Translations under genes and position numbers: made by a program | Notes under the pieces: model-generated | What the model was told of the DNA's origin: nothing | Seen by the model: the letters and a program-made list of their open reading frames with translations, nothing else | Databases searched by the model: none | Shown here: piece by piece, positions 48,881 through 57,719 of the stretch | Numbering within the stretch: position 1 is the first letter of the stretch | Layout: every line of letters begins with the position of its first letter | Assembly: GCA_001796335.1 (NCBI GenBank) | Contig: MGMF01000020.1 | Span: forward strand, 38,937 to 102,936 | Reading direction: 5' to 3' | From: Chloroflexi bacterium GWB2_49_20 | GTDB taxonomy: Bacteria > Chloroflexota > Anaerolineae > Anaerolineales > Villigracilaceae | DNA: 64,000 nt

Positions 48881-50112
48881 AGCAATCCCCCCGTCCGCAG
48901 GCGGGTAAAGGCCACCGATTAAATCTGGCAGGCATAGACCTGGTACTGTTTGCCACCATGCTCGCTCTGGCTGGTTTCGGAATTCTCATGGTCTACTCGG
49001 CCAGCACTGATTTTTCTCTGGTTATGTTGGATGAAATCCCAACCTATCTGTTCCAAAAGCAGGTTGCGTGGTTTGCCCTGGGATCTGTCATCGCAGCTTT
49101 GCTGGCATTAGTTGATTATCACTATTTCCAAAAGATTGCTGTTCCTTTGATATTTCTCACCATCGGCAGCCTTATTTTGGTTTTGGTTGGTAATGAATTA
49201 AAGAATGGTGCTGTGCGCACGATTAGTAATGGCTCCATTCAACCATCCGAGTTAGCCAAACTTGCTACCATCATCTATTTATCGGTATGGTTATACAACA
49301 AGAAAGACACACTCCATGTTTTAGGTTTGGGATTAATTCCCCTGGCAGTCATCATAGGTGTGATAAGCGGCCTGATCCTTTTACAACCAGATCTGAGCGC
49401 CACCATGACAATTATTATGCTGGGAGTTTTGCTCTTCTTCCTGGCGGATGGAGACCTTAAACAAATAGGAATGATGCTATTGATCGCTCTGGTTTGTGTA
49501 GGATTAATACTGATGGTAAGTTCAACCGGTCAGGCCAGGGTTGCATCCTATATAGAATTCCTTCGTGATCCAACCCAAGCAGAACCTCAACTCCGCCAAT
49601 CTCTGGGAGCCATTGTAAATGGCAAATTCTTCGGGGTCGGTTTGGGAAGATCCAATGCCAAATTAACAGGTCTGCAATTGCCCCACTCGGATAGCATCTT
49701 TGCCGTGCTCGTGGAAGAAACCGGCCTTTTGGGGACGATTTGCCTTATCAGTCTGTATGGGTTCATCCTTTGGCGCGGGATGCGAATTTCCAAAAATGCG
49801 CCTGACATGCTGGGTTCCCTCATGGCTGCCGGCCTGACATTCTGGATCGTAATAGAAGCAGCCATTAACATGGGAGCCATCGTAGGTATTTTCCCCCTGG
49901 CAGGTACAGCACTACCCTTTATCAGCTATGGCGGATCCAGCCTGCTTTCCTTCCTGGCTGCCATTGGCATTCTCATGAATATTTCACGGCAGTCTGGTAA
50001 GACTGCTCAAATTGATGAACGGAGGTCCTATAGTGCGTCTGTTGATTTGCGCGGGCGGGACCGGCGGAGGCGTGTATCCCGCCCTCGCCGTACTGCAAGC
50101 ACTAACCGGTAA
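48859..50112 (+). CDS. ftsW: Septal peptidoglycan polymerase FtsW (SEDS family)
   Basis: 417 aa with about ten helices and SEDS signatures: GILMVYSAS near 42-50, the LQPDL motif near 175-179 with catalytic-type Asp, and PLAGTALPFISYGGSSL near 349-365. The N-terminus has a 28-residue Pro/Gly/Lys extension encoded partly inside murD. AAAGG lies 8 bases before the ATG. The C-terminal ~27 residues are Arg/Ser-rich (RRSYSASVDLRGRDRRRRVS) and overlap the start of murG in another frame. It polymerises lipid II at the septum with FtsI. Confidence 0.93.
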   Translation: MGSGAFVKQSPRPQAGKGHRLNLAGIDLVLFATMLALAGFGILMVYSASTDFSLVMLDEIPTYLFQKQVAWFALGSVIAALLALVDYHYFQKIAVPLIFLTIGSLILVLVGNELKNGAVRTISNGSIQPSELAKLATIIYLSVWLYNKKDTLHVLGLGLIPLAVIIGVISGLILLQPDLSATMTIIMLGVLLFFLADGDLKQIGMMLLIALVCVGLILMVSSTGQARVASYIEFLRDPTQAEPQLRQSLGAIVNGKFFGVGLGRSNAKLTGLQLPHSDSIFAVLVEETGLLGTICLISLYGFILWRGMRISKNAPDMLGSLMAAGLTFWIVIEAAINMGAIVGIFPLAGTALPFISYGGSSLLSFLAAIGILMNISRQSGKTAQIDERRSYSASVDLRGRDRRRRVSRPRRTASTNR

Positions 50113-51121
50113 CGTCGAAGTCCTGTGGGTCGGCGCCCAGGGTGGAATGGAATCCACCCTGGTTCAACGCGCTGGCATCCCCTTCGAAACTATTCCGGCT
50201 GCCGGACTGCACGGGGTTGGACTGAAACGCTTGCCCCGCAACCTGGCACTCCTATTGCGAGGCATAATTGCTTCCAGGCGCATTATTTCCAGTTTTAAAC
50301 CAGATGCCATTCTATTCACCGGTGGATACATCGCCTTCCCAATGGCTGTAGCCGCCCGGGGCATCCCCACCCTGTTGTACGTTCCGGATATTGAGCCCGG
50401 TCTGGCACTTAAGATCATTGCCAGATATGCCAGTTGCATCGCTGTATCTGCAGCAGAATCCCGGGATTATTTCACGAAGAAAGAGAAAGTATTTGTTTCT
50501 GGATATCCCACCCGGCCTGAACTGGCAAATTGGAACCAGGCCTCTGCACGAAAACAGTTCAACTTACTGGACAACGTCCCCGTCTTGTTGATCTTTGGAG
50601 GCAGCAAGGGCGCCCGCTCAATTAATTATGCAGTACTCGATCACCTTCCCGACCTGCTGAATATTGCCCAGGTCATCCATATCAGCGGCGAATTGGATTG
50701 GCCGGTTGTGGATGCAAAACGAAAGGAACTTACTGGTGAACAATCTGCCCGTTATCATGCCTTCCCTTATCTTCATGAAGAAATGGGAGCAGCCCTAGCT
50801 TCCGCAGATCTGGTTATCTCACGCTCCGGGGCATCCACCCTTGGCGAATTTCCACTTCATGCGCTGGCGGCCATACTGGTTCCTTACCCGTATGCGTGGC
50901 GATATCAAAACGTGAACGCCCAGCACCTTGCCAGCCGGGGGGCTGCAGTGGTATTGGAGGATTCACAATTAGAGTCGCAATTAGTCGCAACAATTCAACG
51001 CTTGCTGGAGAACCCCATCCAGTTGAAGGCAATGCGCACTGCCATGCAAAGCCTTTCTCACCCTCAGGCAGCAGCGTTAATCGGTCAGCGTCTATTTTCA
51101 CTGGCCAGGGAAAGGAGATGA
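50033..51121 (+). CDS. murG: UDP-GlcNAc:MurNAc-pentapeptide-PP-undecaprenol GlcNAc transferase
   Basis: 362 aa. The start is GTG at 50033 with GGAGGT (50021-50026) 6 bases upstream; the ATG at 50012 has no ribosome binding site and would add 7 unconserved residues. The N-terminal GGTGGGVYPALAVL loop replaces the more usual GGTGGHxxPA, so the conserved His is a Val here. Later motifs are intact: SGYPTRPEL near 160, GGSKGARSIN near 185-194, and SRSGASTLGE near 263-272. It makes lipid II on the inner membrane face. It overlaps ftsW by 80 bases. Confidence 0.93.
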   Translation: MRLLICAGGTGGGVYPALAVLQALTGNVEVLWVGAQGGMESTLVQRAGIPFETIPAAGLHGVGLKRLPRNLALLLRGIIASRRIISSFKPDAILFTGGYIAFPMAVAARGIPTLLYVPDIEPGLALKIIARYASCIAVSAAESRDYFTKKEKVFVSGYPTRPELANWNQASARKQFNLLDNVPVLLIFGGSKGARSINYAVLDHLPDLLNIAQVIHISGELDWPVVDAKRKELTGEQSARYHAFPYLHEEMGAALASADLVISRSGASTLGEFPLHALAAILVPYPYAWRYQNVNAQHLASRGAAVVLEDSQLESQLVATIQRLLENPIQLKAMRTAMQSLSHPQAAALIGQRLFSLARERR

Positions 51122-51125
51122 TTTT

Positions 51126-51662
51126 GTGTTAAGCCTGACTTTTGTTTTCTGGATGTATGTCTTCCTTTTTAGCATCATTGGTGCAATGCGCGGTTGGGCC
51201 AAGGAATTGCTGGTCAGCTTCAGCGTCATCCTATCACTTACCATCCTCACCTTGCTGCAAACTTACATACCCTATGTAAGAGATGTACTTCCAAGAGATA
51301 GCACCGCCCTGTTCTGGACGCGCACATCGGTACTTGTGGTATTGGTTTTCTTTGGTTATCAGACCTCCAATATCACAAGATTCGCTGGCAAATTCACCCG
51401 TGAGCGCCTTCAAGATGCATTATTGGGCATCTTCCTGGGTGCCATCAATGGCTATCTGATCGCAGGTTCGATCTGGTACTTCATGTACGAAGCCAGTTAT
51501 CCCTTCAATATGATCAGCGATCCAATCAATACAGGCGTTCCACAAATCATGGATGCAGCCAACAAGATAATCACCTATTTACCCCCACATATTCTTGGCG
51601 TTCCCGCCATTTACTTTGCTGTAGTTCTTTCATTCGTATTCGTACTGGTGGTATTCATTTGA
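51126..51662 (+). CDS. CvpA-like membrane protein
   Basis: 178 aa with four hydrophobic segments, matching the CvpA/colicin V production family by topology and by the loop GAMRGWAKELLVSFSVI near 19-35 and a central GIFLGAINGYLIAG near 97-110. The start is GTG at 51126, with GGAG in the murG end just upstream. It lies between murG and murC, where no standard dcw gene occurs. Function unknown. A division or wall role is only suggested by position. Confidence 0.6.
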   Translation: MLSLTFVFWMYVFLFSIIGAMRGWAKELLVSFSVILSLTILTLLQTYIPYVRDVLPRDSTALFWTRTSVLVVLVFFGYQTSNITRFAGKFTRERLQDALLGIFLGAINGYLIAGSIWYFMYEASYPFNMISDPINTGVPQIMDAANKIITYLPPHILGVPAIYFAVVLSFVFVLVVFI

Positions 51663-51664
51663 TC

Positions 51665-53065
51665 ATGGATCATATTCACTTGATTGGCATCGGTGGAAGT
51701 GGACTTTCTGCCATCGCCCGGCTCCTTCTGGAAATGGGATTTACGGTGAGCGGATCTGACCACCTTGATAGCGCCTTCCTGGCAGATTTACGCATCCAGG
51801 GAGCTGATATAAAGATCGGTCATCACTCGGAGAATATTGTTGGAGCCAATCTGGTGGTACGTTCTTCTGCTATTGCAGATGACAACCCCGAAATCAAAGC
51901 TGCCCGGGAAGCTGGCATACCGGTTCTCAAGCGGGCAGATTTTCTTGGCAATCTTATGGATGGGAAAACAGGCATTGCTGTGGCTGGCACACATGGAAAA
52001 ACAACCACAACCGCTATGCTGGCCTGGGTGCTGACCGCCCTTAAACAGGACCCATCCTTCATCGTTGGTGGAATTATGAGTAATCTGGGCGTCAACGCCC
52101 GGGCAGGTAAAGGGACTTGTTTCGTGATCGAAGCCGATGAATATGACCGCATGTTCCTGGGTTTGAAACCCATGTATGAGGTCATCACCAATGTTGAACA
52201 TGACCATCCGGATTGCTACCCCACTCCGCAGATCTTTTATGCTGCCTTTGAGAATTTTGTAGATTTGCTTCCAGCCGATGGTACTCTGGTGGCCTGTGGA
52301 CAAGATGCCGGGACAACAAAATTAATTTCGCATGCCCGTACAAAAAACACCCGCACTGCAACCTATGGCCTTGACGACAACGCAGTACAAAAACCAGGAG
52401 CTGATTTCTATTCACAAGCGGGAAATCTGTCGTATAACGCAAAAGGCGGGTTCAGCTTTGATGCAATACTAAACAGGCGAATCTATCAGGTGAACTTGCA
52501 GGTACCTGGCATACACAATGTGCTCAATGCATTGGCAGTCCTGACTGTGATCGACCTGCTGCATTTGCCACTCGATCAGGCAGCCCTGGCGCTTGGTGAT
52601 TTTCAGGGTACCAGGCGCAGGTTTGAGATGCGCGGCGAGCCTGGGGGTATCACCATCATTGACGATTATGCCCACCACCCCACCGAGATCCGGGCTACAT
52701 TGGCTGCAGCACGAGCACGCTACCCTGGAAGGCGCATCTGGGTTGTCTGGCAACCACATACCTATTCACGCACGCAACTGCTGCAATCTGAGTTCAGTCA
52801 GTCATTCCTGGATGCCGATCATGTCATCGTGACAGAGATTTATGCAGCACGTGAGCAAAAACAGGATTTCTCCTCTTCCCAGGTGGTTAAAGCCATGGGT
52901 CACATGGCAGTGCAATTTATTCCAGAATTGCCAGATGTTAGTGATTATCTTATCAATCATTTGAATATAGGCGATGTACTTCTGGTACTTTCGGCTGGAG
53001 ATGCCGACCAGATCAGCACCCAGGTTTTGCACCATTATGAGCATAGTGAGGAAAAACATGTCTGA
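51665..53065 (+). CDS. murC: UDP-MurNAc--L-alanine ligase
   Basis: 466 aa from the ATG at 51665 (a TTG at 51659 adds two residues). The N-terminal dinucleotide-like loop is HLIGIGGSGLSAIARLLLEMG near 4-24, the ATP loop GTHGKTTTTAML near 108-119, then EADEYDRMFL near 160-169, DDYAHHPTEI near 335-344 and the C-terminal WQPHTYSRT near 364-372. These are MurC signatures. It adds L-Ala to UDP-MurNAc, the first peptide step. It follows the CvpA-like gene almost directly and overlaps the small gene downstream by 8 bases. Confidence 0.96.
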   Translation: MDHIHLIGIGGSGLSAIARLLLEMGFTVSGSDHLDSAFLADLRIQGADIKIGHHSENIVGANLVVRSSAIADDNPEIKAAREAGIPVLKRADFLGNLMDGKTGIAVAGTHGKTTTTAMLAWVLTALKQDPSFIVGGIMSNLGVNARAGKGTCFVIEADEYDRMFLGLKPMYEVITNVEHDHPDCYPTPQIFYAAFENFVDLLPADGTLVACGQDAGTTKLISHARTKNTRTATYGLDDNAVQKPGADFYSQAGNLSYNAKGGFSFDAILNRRIYQVNLQVPGIHNVLNALAVLTVIDLLHLPLDQAALALGDFQGTRRRFEMRGEPGGITIIDDYAHHPTEIRATLAAARARYPGRRIWVVWQPHTYSRTQLLQSEFSQSFLDADHVIVTEIYAAREQKQDFSSSQVVKAMGHMAVQFIPELPDVSDYLINHLNIGDVLLVLSAGDADQISTQVLHHYEHSEEKHV

Positions 53066-53252
53066 GAAAAAAGTTGTTTACCAGGCCAATATGGTCAGCC
53101 TGCCATCCCTCAAGATGGTTCTGGGTGAGGTTCCCTCCCCCAACCCCAAAAGAGACCACCGTATGACTGGATTGGAAAATAGATTTCCCGGCAACGAAAT
53201 GCAGAGAATCATCACAAAACTGATCAATCATCTCAAGGAAAATCATAAATAA
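53058..53252 (+). CDS. Small 64-aa protein of unknown function in the dcw cluster
   Basis: 64 residues, basic and without membrane segment. GAGG lies 6 bases before the ATG at 53058, which overlaps the end of murC by 8 bases; murB begins 51 bases after its stop. The middle (VPSPNPKRDHRMTGLENRFP) is polar and probably flexible, and the C-terminus (NEMQRIITKLINHLKENHK) is an amphipathic helix. The ribosome binding site and operon position support a real gene. No family was recognised. Confidence 0.6.
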   Translation: MSEKKVVYQANMVSLPSLKMVLGEVPSPNPKRDHRMTGLENRFPGNEMQRIITKLINHLKENHK

Positions 53253-53303
53253 ACTTTGAATTTCTTTCAGTTGGAACAATAAACCCCACCTGAAGGATCG
53301 AGA

Positions 53304-54224
53304 ATGATGAAACCAGAAAACATTACCTACCTTCGAGAGTTATATGGCACCGGCTTACAGGAGAATATCCCCCTGTCTGCCTATACCTCGGCGCGCATTG
53401 GTGGACCAGCGGATGCAGCTCTTATCGCCCGCTCAGCCGATGAGTTGGCTGAGATCGCCATGCGAATGTGGGAGCAGGAGATTCCTTTCATCATCATCGG
53501 TGGTGGTTCCAACCTGTTGGTCAGCGATAAAGGTTTACGCGAATTGCTTATCATCAATCGGGCTCGTGGTGTCCATTTCAATGACAATGTCGAATCTCCA
53601 CACCTCCAGTCTGAGTCTGGCAACACCATGAATGATCTGGCCCAGAAAGCTGCGCTTTTGGGTTTGGGCGGCCTCGAATGGACAGCCACCGTTCCAGGCA
53701 GCCTGGGTGGGGCCGTTTATGGAAATGCAGGCGCATTCAATGGCGATATGGCCGGAAACTTGGTTTCTATCGACTTGGTCCATCGTCACTTTGGGCGCCA
53801 AACGTGGCCGGTGGAAAAGATGGAATACACCTATCGCTCCAGTATTCTTAAAAGACAACATCAACCTGTAGTCATTTTATCGGCGGAATTGTCTGTAAAA
53901 AGAAGTTCACCTGAGGCTGTCCGGCAAATAATGGAACGAAATTCTGCTCGCCGGCGTAGTACTCAACCATCAGGCGCAAGCATGGGCTCTATCTTTAAAA
54001 ACCCCCCTGGTGATTATGCCGGCCGCCTGATTGAAGGTTCTGGTTTAAAAGGAAAACGGGTTGGCAATGCAGAGATCAGCCCAATGCACGCAAATTTCAT
54101 CGTCAATCATGGGCAAACCAGTGCCAACGATGTGAAGGAACTGATCGGTTTAGTCCGCCAGGAAGTGTCACAGAAATTTGGTATCGAACTTGAATTGGAA
54201 ATTGAGTTGGTTGGTGAGTGGTAA
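53304..54224 (+). CDS. murB: UDP-N-acetylenolpyruvoylglucosamine reductase
   Basis: 306 aa. The FAD-binding N-terminus contains SARIGGPAD near 29-37, IIGGGSNLLVSDKG near 62-75 and VPGSLGGAVYGNAGAF near 130-145. The C-terminal substrate domain has the proton-donor Ser in SMGSIFKNP near 228-236 and EISPMHANFIVNHG near 258-271. It reduces UDP-GlcNAc-enolpyruvate to UDP-MurNAc using NADPH. AAGGA lies upstream of ATG 53304. It is adjacent to murC and ddl as in several Gram-positive-type clusters. Confidence 0.96.
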   Translation: MMKPENITYLRELYGTGLQENIPLSAYTSARIGGPADAALIARSADELAEIAMRMWEQEIPFIIIGGGSNLLVSDKGLRELLIINRARGVHFNDNVESPHLQSESGNTMNDLAQKAALLGLGGLEWTATVPGSLGGAVYGNAGAFNGDMAGNLVSIDLVHRHFGRQTWPVEKMEYTYRSSILKRQHQPVVILSAELSVKRSSPEAVRQIMERNSARRRSTQPSGASMGSIFKNPPGDYAGRLIEGSGLKGKRVGNAEISPMHANFIVNHGQTSANDVKELIGLVRQEVSQKFGIELELEIELVGEW

Positions 54225-54227
54225 AAA

Positions 54228-55346
54228 ATGATGGTTAATTCGGAAAACAAGAAACGCATTGCAGTCTTGTTCGGAGGCCGTTCTGGTGAACATGAAGTTT
54301 CATTGGCTTCTGCTCGCTCCGTGCTATCCGTGCTCGACCGGAACAAATATGAAGTGATCCCGGTCGGCATTAGTCATGCTGGAACATGGTACACCGGATT
54401 GAACGTCCTGGATCAGCTGACTTCTGGAAAAACGGACAACCTGGAGATGGTGACCATCCTGCCTGATCCTAGTATGCCCGGGTTATACCATATCCACGAG
54501 GGCGTCTTAGAATTATTGACCAAGCTGGATATTGTCTTCCCGGTGTTACATGGCACATTTGGTGAGGATGGCACTTTGCAGGGGCTCCTGGAGATGGCTG
54601 ACCTGGCCTATGTTGGTAGCGGGGTTTTGGGGTCAGCGGTTGGCATGGACAAAGGAGTTTTCAAGGATATCATGCGTGCCAATGATATTCCGGTGGTTGA
54701 ATCCATTCTTGTTTTACGTAGCGAGATCGAGAAGGATATAAACCAGGTCATTCAACAGGCTGAGGCAAAGTTTACCTATCCAATCTTTGTTAAACCTGCC
54801 AATCTCGGGTCATCGGTCGGAATCAGCAAATGCACGCACCGCTCTGACCTGGGAGAAGGTTTGCTTGAAGCCAAAAAATTTGACCGCCGCATCCTGGTGG
54901 AACGCGGTGTCAATGCCCGTGAGATTGAGATCAGTGTACTGGGAAATGATCATCCCAAAGCATCAGTTGCAGGTGAAGTCCTGCCCAGTCGAGACTTTTA
55001 TTCTTATGAATCTAAATATGAGGATGGATCCTCCAGGCTTAGCATCCCAGCCCCAATCCCCACACCAACCTCCGACCAGATGCGGACACTTGCCATAAAA
55101 GCATTCAAAGCCATCGATTGTGCCGGTATGGCCCGTGTTGATTTCTTCCTGGACAAGGACAATGGCAAATTTTATCTAAATGAGCTCAATTCACTGCCTG
55201 GCTTTACCAGCATCAGCATGTATCCCAAACTCTGGCAGGCATCCGATCTTCCCTATATCGAGCTATTGGATACCTTAATCGAGCTGGCGCTTGAACGCAA
55301 ATCTGAACGGGATCGCACCGAACGGCATTTCAGGAGTACTCCATGA
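54228..55346 (+). CDS. ddl: D-alanine--D-alanine ligase
   Basis: 372 aa ATP-grasp enzyme. N-terminal VLFGGRSGEHEVSLASARSV near 12-31, the flexible loop and KPANLGSSVGISK near 188-200, the DFFLDKDNGKFYLNELNSLPGFT region near 304-326 with metal-binding Glu and Asn, and SMYPKLW near 329. It joins two D-Ala for MurF to use. Substrate choice (D-Ala against D-lactate) cannot be settled by eye. Its stop region overlaps the ftsQ start by 4 bases (ATGA). Confidence 0.94.
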   Translation: MMVNSENKKRIAVLFGGRSGEHEVSLASARSVLSVLDRNKYEVIPVGISHAGTWYTGLNVLDQLTSGKTDNLEMVTILPDPSMPGLYHIHEGVLELLTKLDIVFPVLHGTFGEDGTLQGLLEMADLAYVGSGVLGSAVGMDKGVFKDIMRANDIPVVESILVLRSEIEKDINQVIQQAEAKFTYPIFVKPANLGSSVGISKCTHRSDLGEGLLEAKKFDRRILVERGVNAREIEISVLGNDHPKASVAGEVLPSRDFYSYESKYEDGSSRLSIPAPIPTPTSDQMRTLAIKAFKAIDCAGMARVDFFLDKDNGKFYLNELNSLPGFTSISMYPKLWQASDLPYIELLDTLIELALERKSERDRTERHFRSTP

Positions 55347-56353
55347 CAACCAACCAAGTAGTAGCACGTTCTGAGGTGGTACGCCAGAGACGGACAAAGT
55401 CCGTTCCTCAAATCCCACCCCAAAAAATAAAAAGGGACTACCGACCTGAAGCCGTCCAGTCCCCGGTAAAACCAAAACCCAAGACAACCGGCCGGATAAT
55501 CCAGTCCCGTCCGCAAGCATATAACACCAATCGGCGGCATTATGACATTGCTTTCAATACATCCAGAGCCAGTATCCGCACACCGGGAATCACCCTGCCC
55601 GCTCTTGGTCCCCGCCTAGTCTCGTCTATCCTGATTGTGGTCATGGGCTTCGTATTGTTGACCCTGTGGAATTCATCCATTTTCCAGGTAACGGGTGCCC
55701 AGGTAAGCGGCAACCTGCGCTTGACAGAAGCTGACATTAACTCCGTCCTGCAAATAATTGGGGAGCCAATATTCTCGACCGTTCCGGAAAAGATTGAACA
55801 GGATCTGATCCACGATTACCCGGATATTGCCTCAGTTGATGTGAAAATTTCATTACCCAATCAGGTAATGGTTAATATAACCGAGCGTATTCTGGTCATT
55901 GCCTGGCAAAGTAAGGATGGTTCTGTAAATTGGATTGACGCCCAGGGATACAAATTCCCTGCCCGCGGACAGGCGGAAAATCTGGTCACGGTCTCCGCAG
56001 ATGGAGAACCTCCCACCTACTATGTGGAAGCAACAGACCCAACCAATACCTCCGACACAGCTTTGGCTTCAGCTACAACACCAATAGTATTCATCCAACC
56101 GTCCATGATCAAGACCATCACCGATTTAATCTCAATAGCACCCCAAGGGGTCACCATCACCTATGACTCAAGCTATGGTTTAGGTTGGGATGACCCACGC
56201 GGCTGGAAGGTGTACCTTGGTGATAATACACAAGATGTTTCAATGAAATTAACGGTCTATCAAGCCATCATCGACAAACTCACTCAAGAAGGTGTTCAGC
56301 CCAAAATGATCAATGTGGAATATCTGGATGCCCCATTCTATCGGACACAATAA
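55343..56353 (+). CDS. ftsQ: Cell division protein FtsQ/DivIB
   Basis: 336 aa. A long cytoplasmic N-terminus of ~85 residues, rich in Arg, Lys and Pro, precedes one membrane helix (SILIVVMGFVLLTLW near 95-109). The POTRA domain follows (IFQVTGAQVSGNLRLTEADI near 113-132), with the usual V-G-N pattern. The C-terminal beta domain ends near the stop. It bridges FtsL and the divisome in the extracytoplasmic space. ddl, ftsQ, ftsA and ftsZ follow in canonical order. Confidence 0.85.
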   Translation: MTTNQVVARSEVVRQRRTKSVPQIPPQKIKRDYRPEAVQSPVKPKPKTTGRIIQSRPQAYNTNRRHYDIAFNTSRASIRTPGITLPALGPRLVSSILIVVMGFVLLTLWNSSIFQVTGAQVSGNLRLTEADINSVLQIIGEPIFSTVPEKIEQDLIHDYPDIASVDVKISLPNQVMVNITERILVIAWQSKDGSVNWIDAQGYKFPARGQAENLVTVSADGEPPTYYVEATDPTNTSDTALASATTPIVFIQPSMIKTITDLISIAPQGVTITYDSSYGLGWDDPRGWKVYLGDNTQDVSMKLTVYQAIIDKLTQEGVQPKMINVEYLDAPFYRTQ

Positions 56354-56356
56354 ACT

Positions 56357-57601
56357 ATGGATGAAATTATTGTTGGAATAGATGTTGGAACCACCAAAAT
56401 CTGTACCCTGGTGGGTCGGGTGGAAGAAGACGATTCCATCCGTATTTTGGGTGTAGGCATCATGCCTTCTGACGGTATCAGGAGAGGTGTCATCACCGAT
56501 ATTTCCGCAGCCACGCAAGCAATCACCCACTCGGTTGAAAAAGCAGAGCAAACTTCCGGCGTTGAGGTGACTGCCGCAATTGTCAGCCTGGCCGGGGCGC
56601 ACGTAGCCTCGATTAACAGCCGTGGCGTGGTGGCTGTCTCCGGAGAAACGGTGGACGAATATGACATTGTGCGGGCATTGGATGCTGCCCGGGCAGTCGC
56701 CATTCCCCACAACCGTGAGATCATCCACATCATTCAACGCGGTTTTGTGTTGGATGGTCAGGACGGCATCAGCATGCCCATCGGCATGCATGGCTACCGG
56801 CTGGAAGTGGAAGCTCACATCATAACCGCCTCGGCAGCAACTGTGGATAACTTGCGCCAGTGTGTTGGCTCAGCAGGTGTGGAAGTTGTTCAATTCGTGC
56901 TCAATCCACTGGCTTCAGCAGATGTTGTCTTAACTGAGAACGACCGCCAGATGGGCGTAGCTGTTTGTGACATCGGTGGCGGTACAACCGACCTGGCATT
57001 ATACGTGGATGGAAATGTCTGGCATACCATGGTGTTGGCGCTTGGCGGCAACCATATCACCTCAGATATCGCCCATGGGCTTCGGCTGCCGTTGGCCCAG
57101 GCGGAACAAGCCAAGAAAGATTATGGCTATGCCATCCGTTCAGAAGTTGGCATCGAGGAGCATTTCACTATCCGGCCCTTTGGTGAAGATAAACCAATTG
57201 AGATCAGCCGCAAGGATATGGCTCATATCATTGAGGCCCGCGTAGAGGAAATTTTTAATCTCGTCTTGCAGGAGATTAAACGCTCCGGTTATGACGGCCT
57301 GTTGCCGGCCGGTATGGTACTGACTGGCGGAACGAGCATGTTACCCGGCATCCGCCAGATGGCATCCAATGTACTTGGAATGCCAGTCAGGCTTGCCAAG
57401 CCTGAAAATCTATTGGGGTTGGTGGATAATCTCTCATCACCCGCTTATTCGACCAGTGTTGGTCTACTTCACTGGGCGGCAGATCTTCAGGATGAAATGA
57501 TCCCAACTGCACGCGGCCGCCCTCTCTTCCAACTTAGAAAAGGAGATAACAGTATTGATCTGGAGAAGCTCAAAGACTGGTTCAAACGATTATTACCATA
57601 A
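56357..57601 (+). CDS. ftsA: Cell division protein FtsA
   Basis: 414 aa actin-like ATPase. Phosphate 1 is GIDVGTTKI at 7-15, the SHS2 insertion lies at ~85-165, phosphate 2 is CDIGGGTTDLAL near 205-216, and the adenosine motif is LTGGTSMLPG near 322-331. The last residues (KLKDWFKRLLP) are an amphipathic membrane-targeting helix, typical of FtsA. It tethers FtsZ filaments to the membrane. ftsZ lies 118 bases downstream, so an extra ftsZ promoter may exist. Confidence 0.95.
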   Translation: MDEIIVGIDVGTTKICTLVGRVEEDDSIRILGVGIMPSDGIRRGVITDISAATQAITHSVEKAEQTSGVEVTAAIVSLAGAHVASINSRGVVAVSGETVDEYDIVRALDAARAVAIPHNREIIHIIQRGFVLDGQDGISMPIGMHGYRLEVEAHIITASAATVDNLRQCVGSAGVEVVQFVLNPLASADVVLTENDRQMGVAVCDIGGGTTDLALYVDGNVWHTMVLALGGNHITSDIAHGLRLPLAQAEQAKKDYGYAIRSEVGIEEHFTIRPFGEDKPIEISRKDMAHIIEARVEEIFNLVLQEIKRSGYDGLLPAGMVLTGGTSMLPGIRQMASNVLGMPVRLAKPENLLGLVDNLSSPAYSTSVGLLHWAADLQDEMIPTARGRPLFQLRKGDNSIDLEKLKDWFKRLLP

Positions 57602-57719
57602 AAATACGGTAAGAAAGAATAAGCACAAATATGGTTAGAGATTTGAAACATGTTAAGTACAATAAAGATAAAAATAAATTATCAGAAAACCGTTTTCACT
57701 AATAAATTGGAGGAACAAC

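Noticed and set aside
48884..48906. GC-rich CCCCCGTCCGCAGGCGGG near the ftsW start as an inserted repeat
   Set aside because: The palindrome is short and imperfect, and the sequence is coding in the ftsW frame; no second copy is visible in the window.
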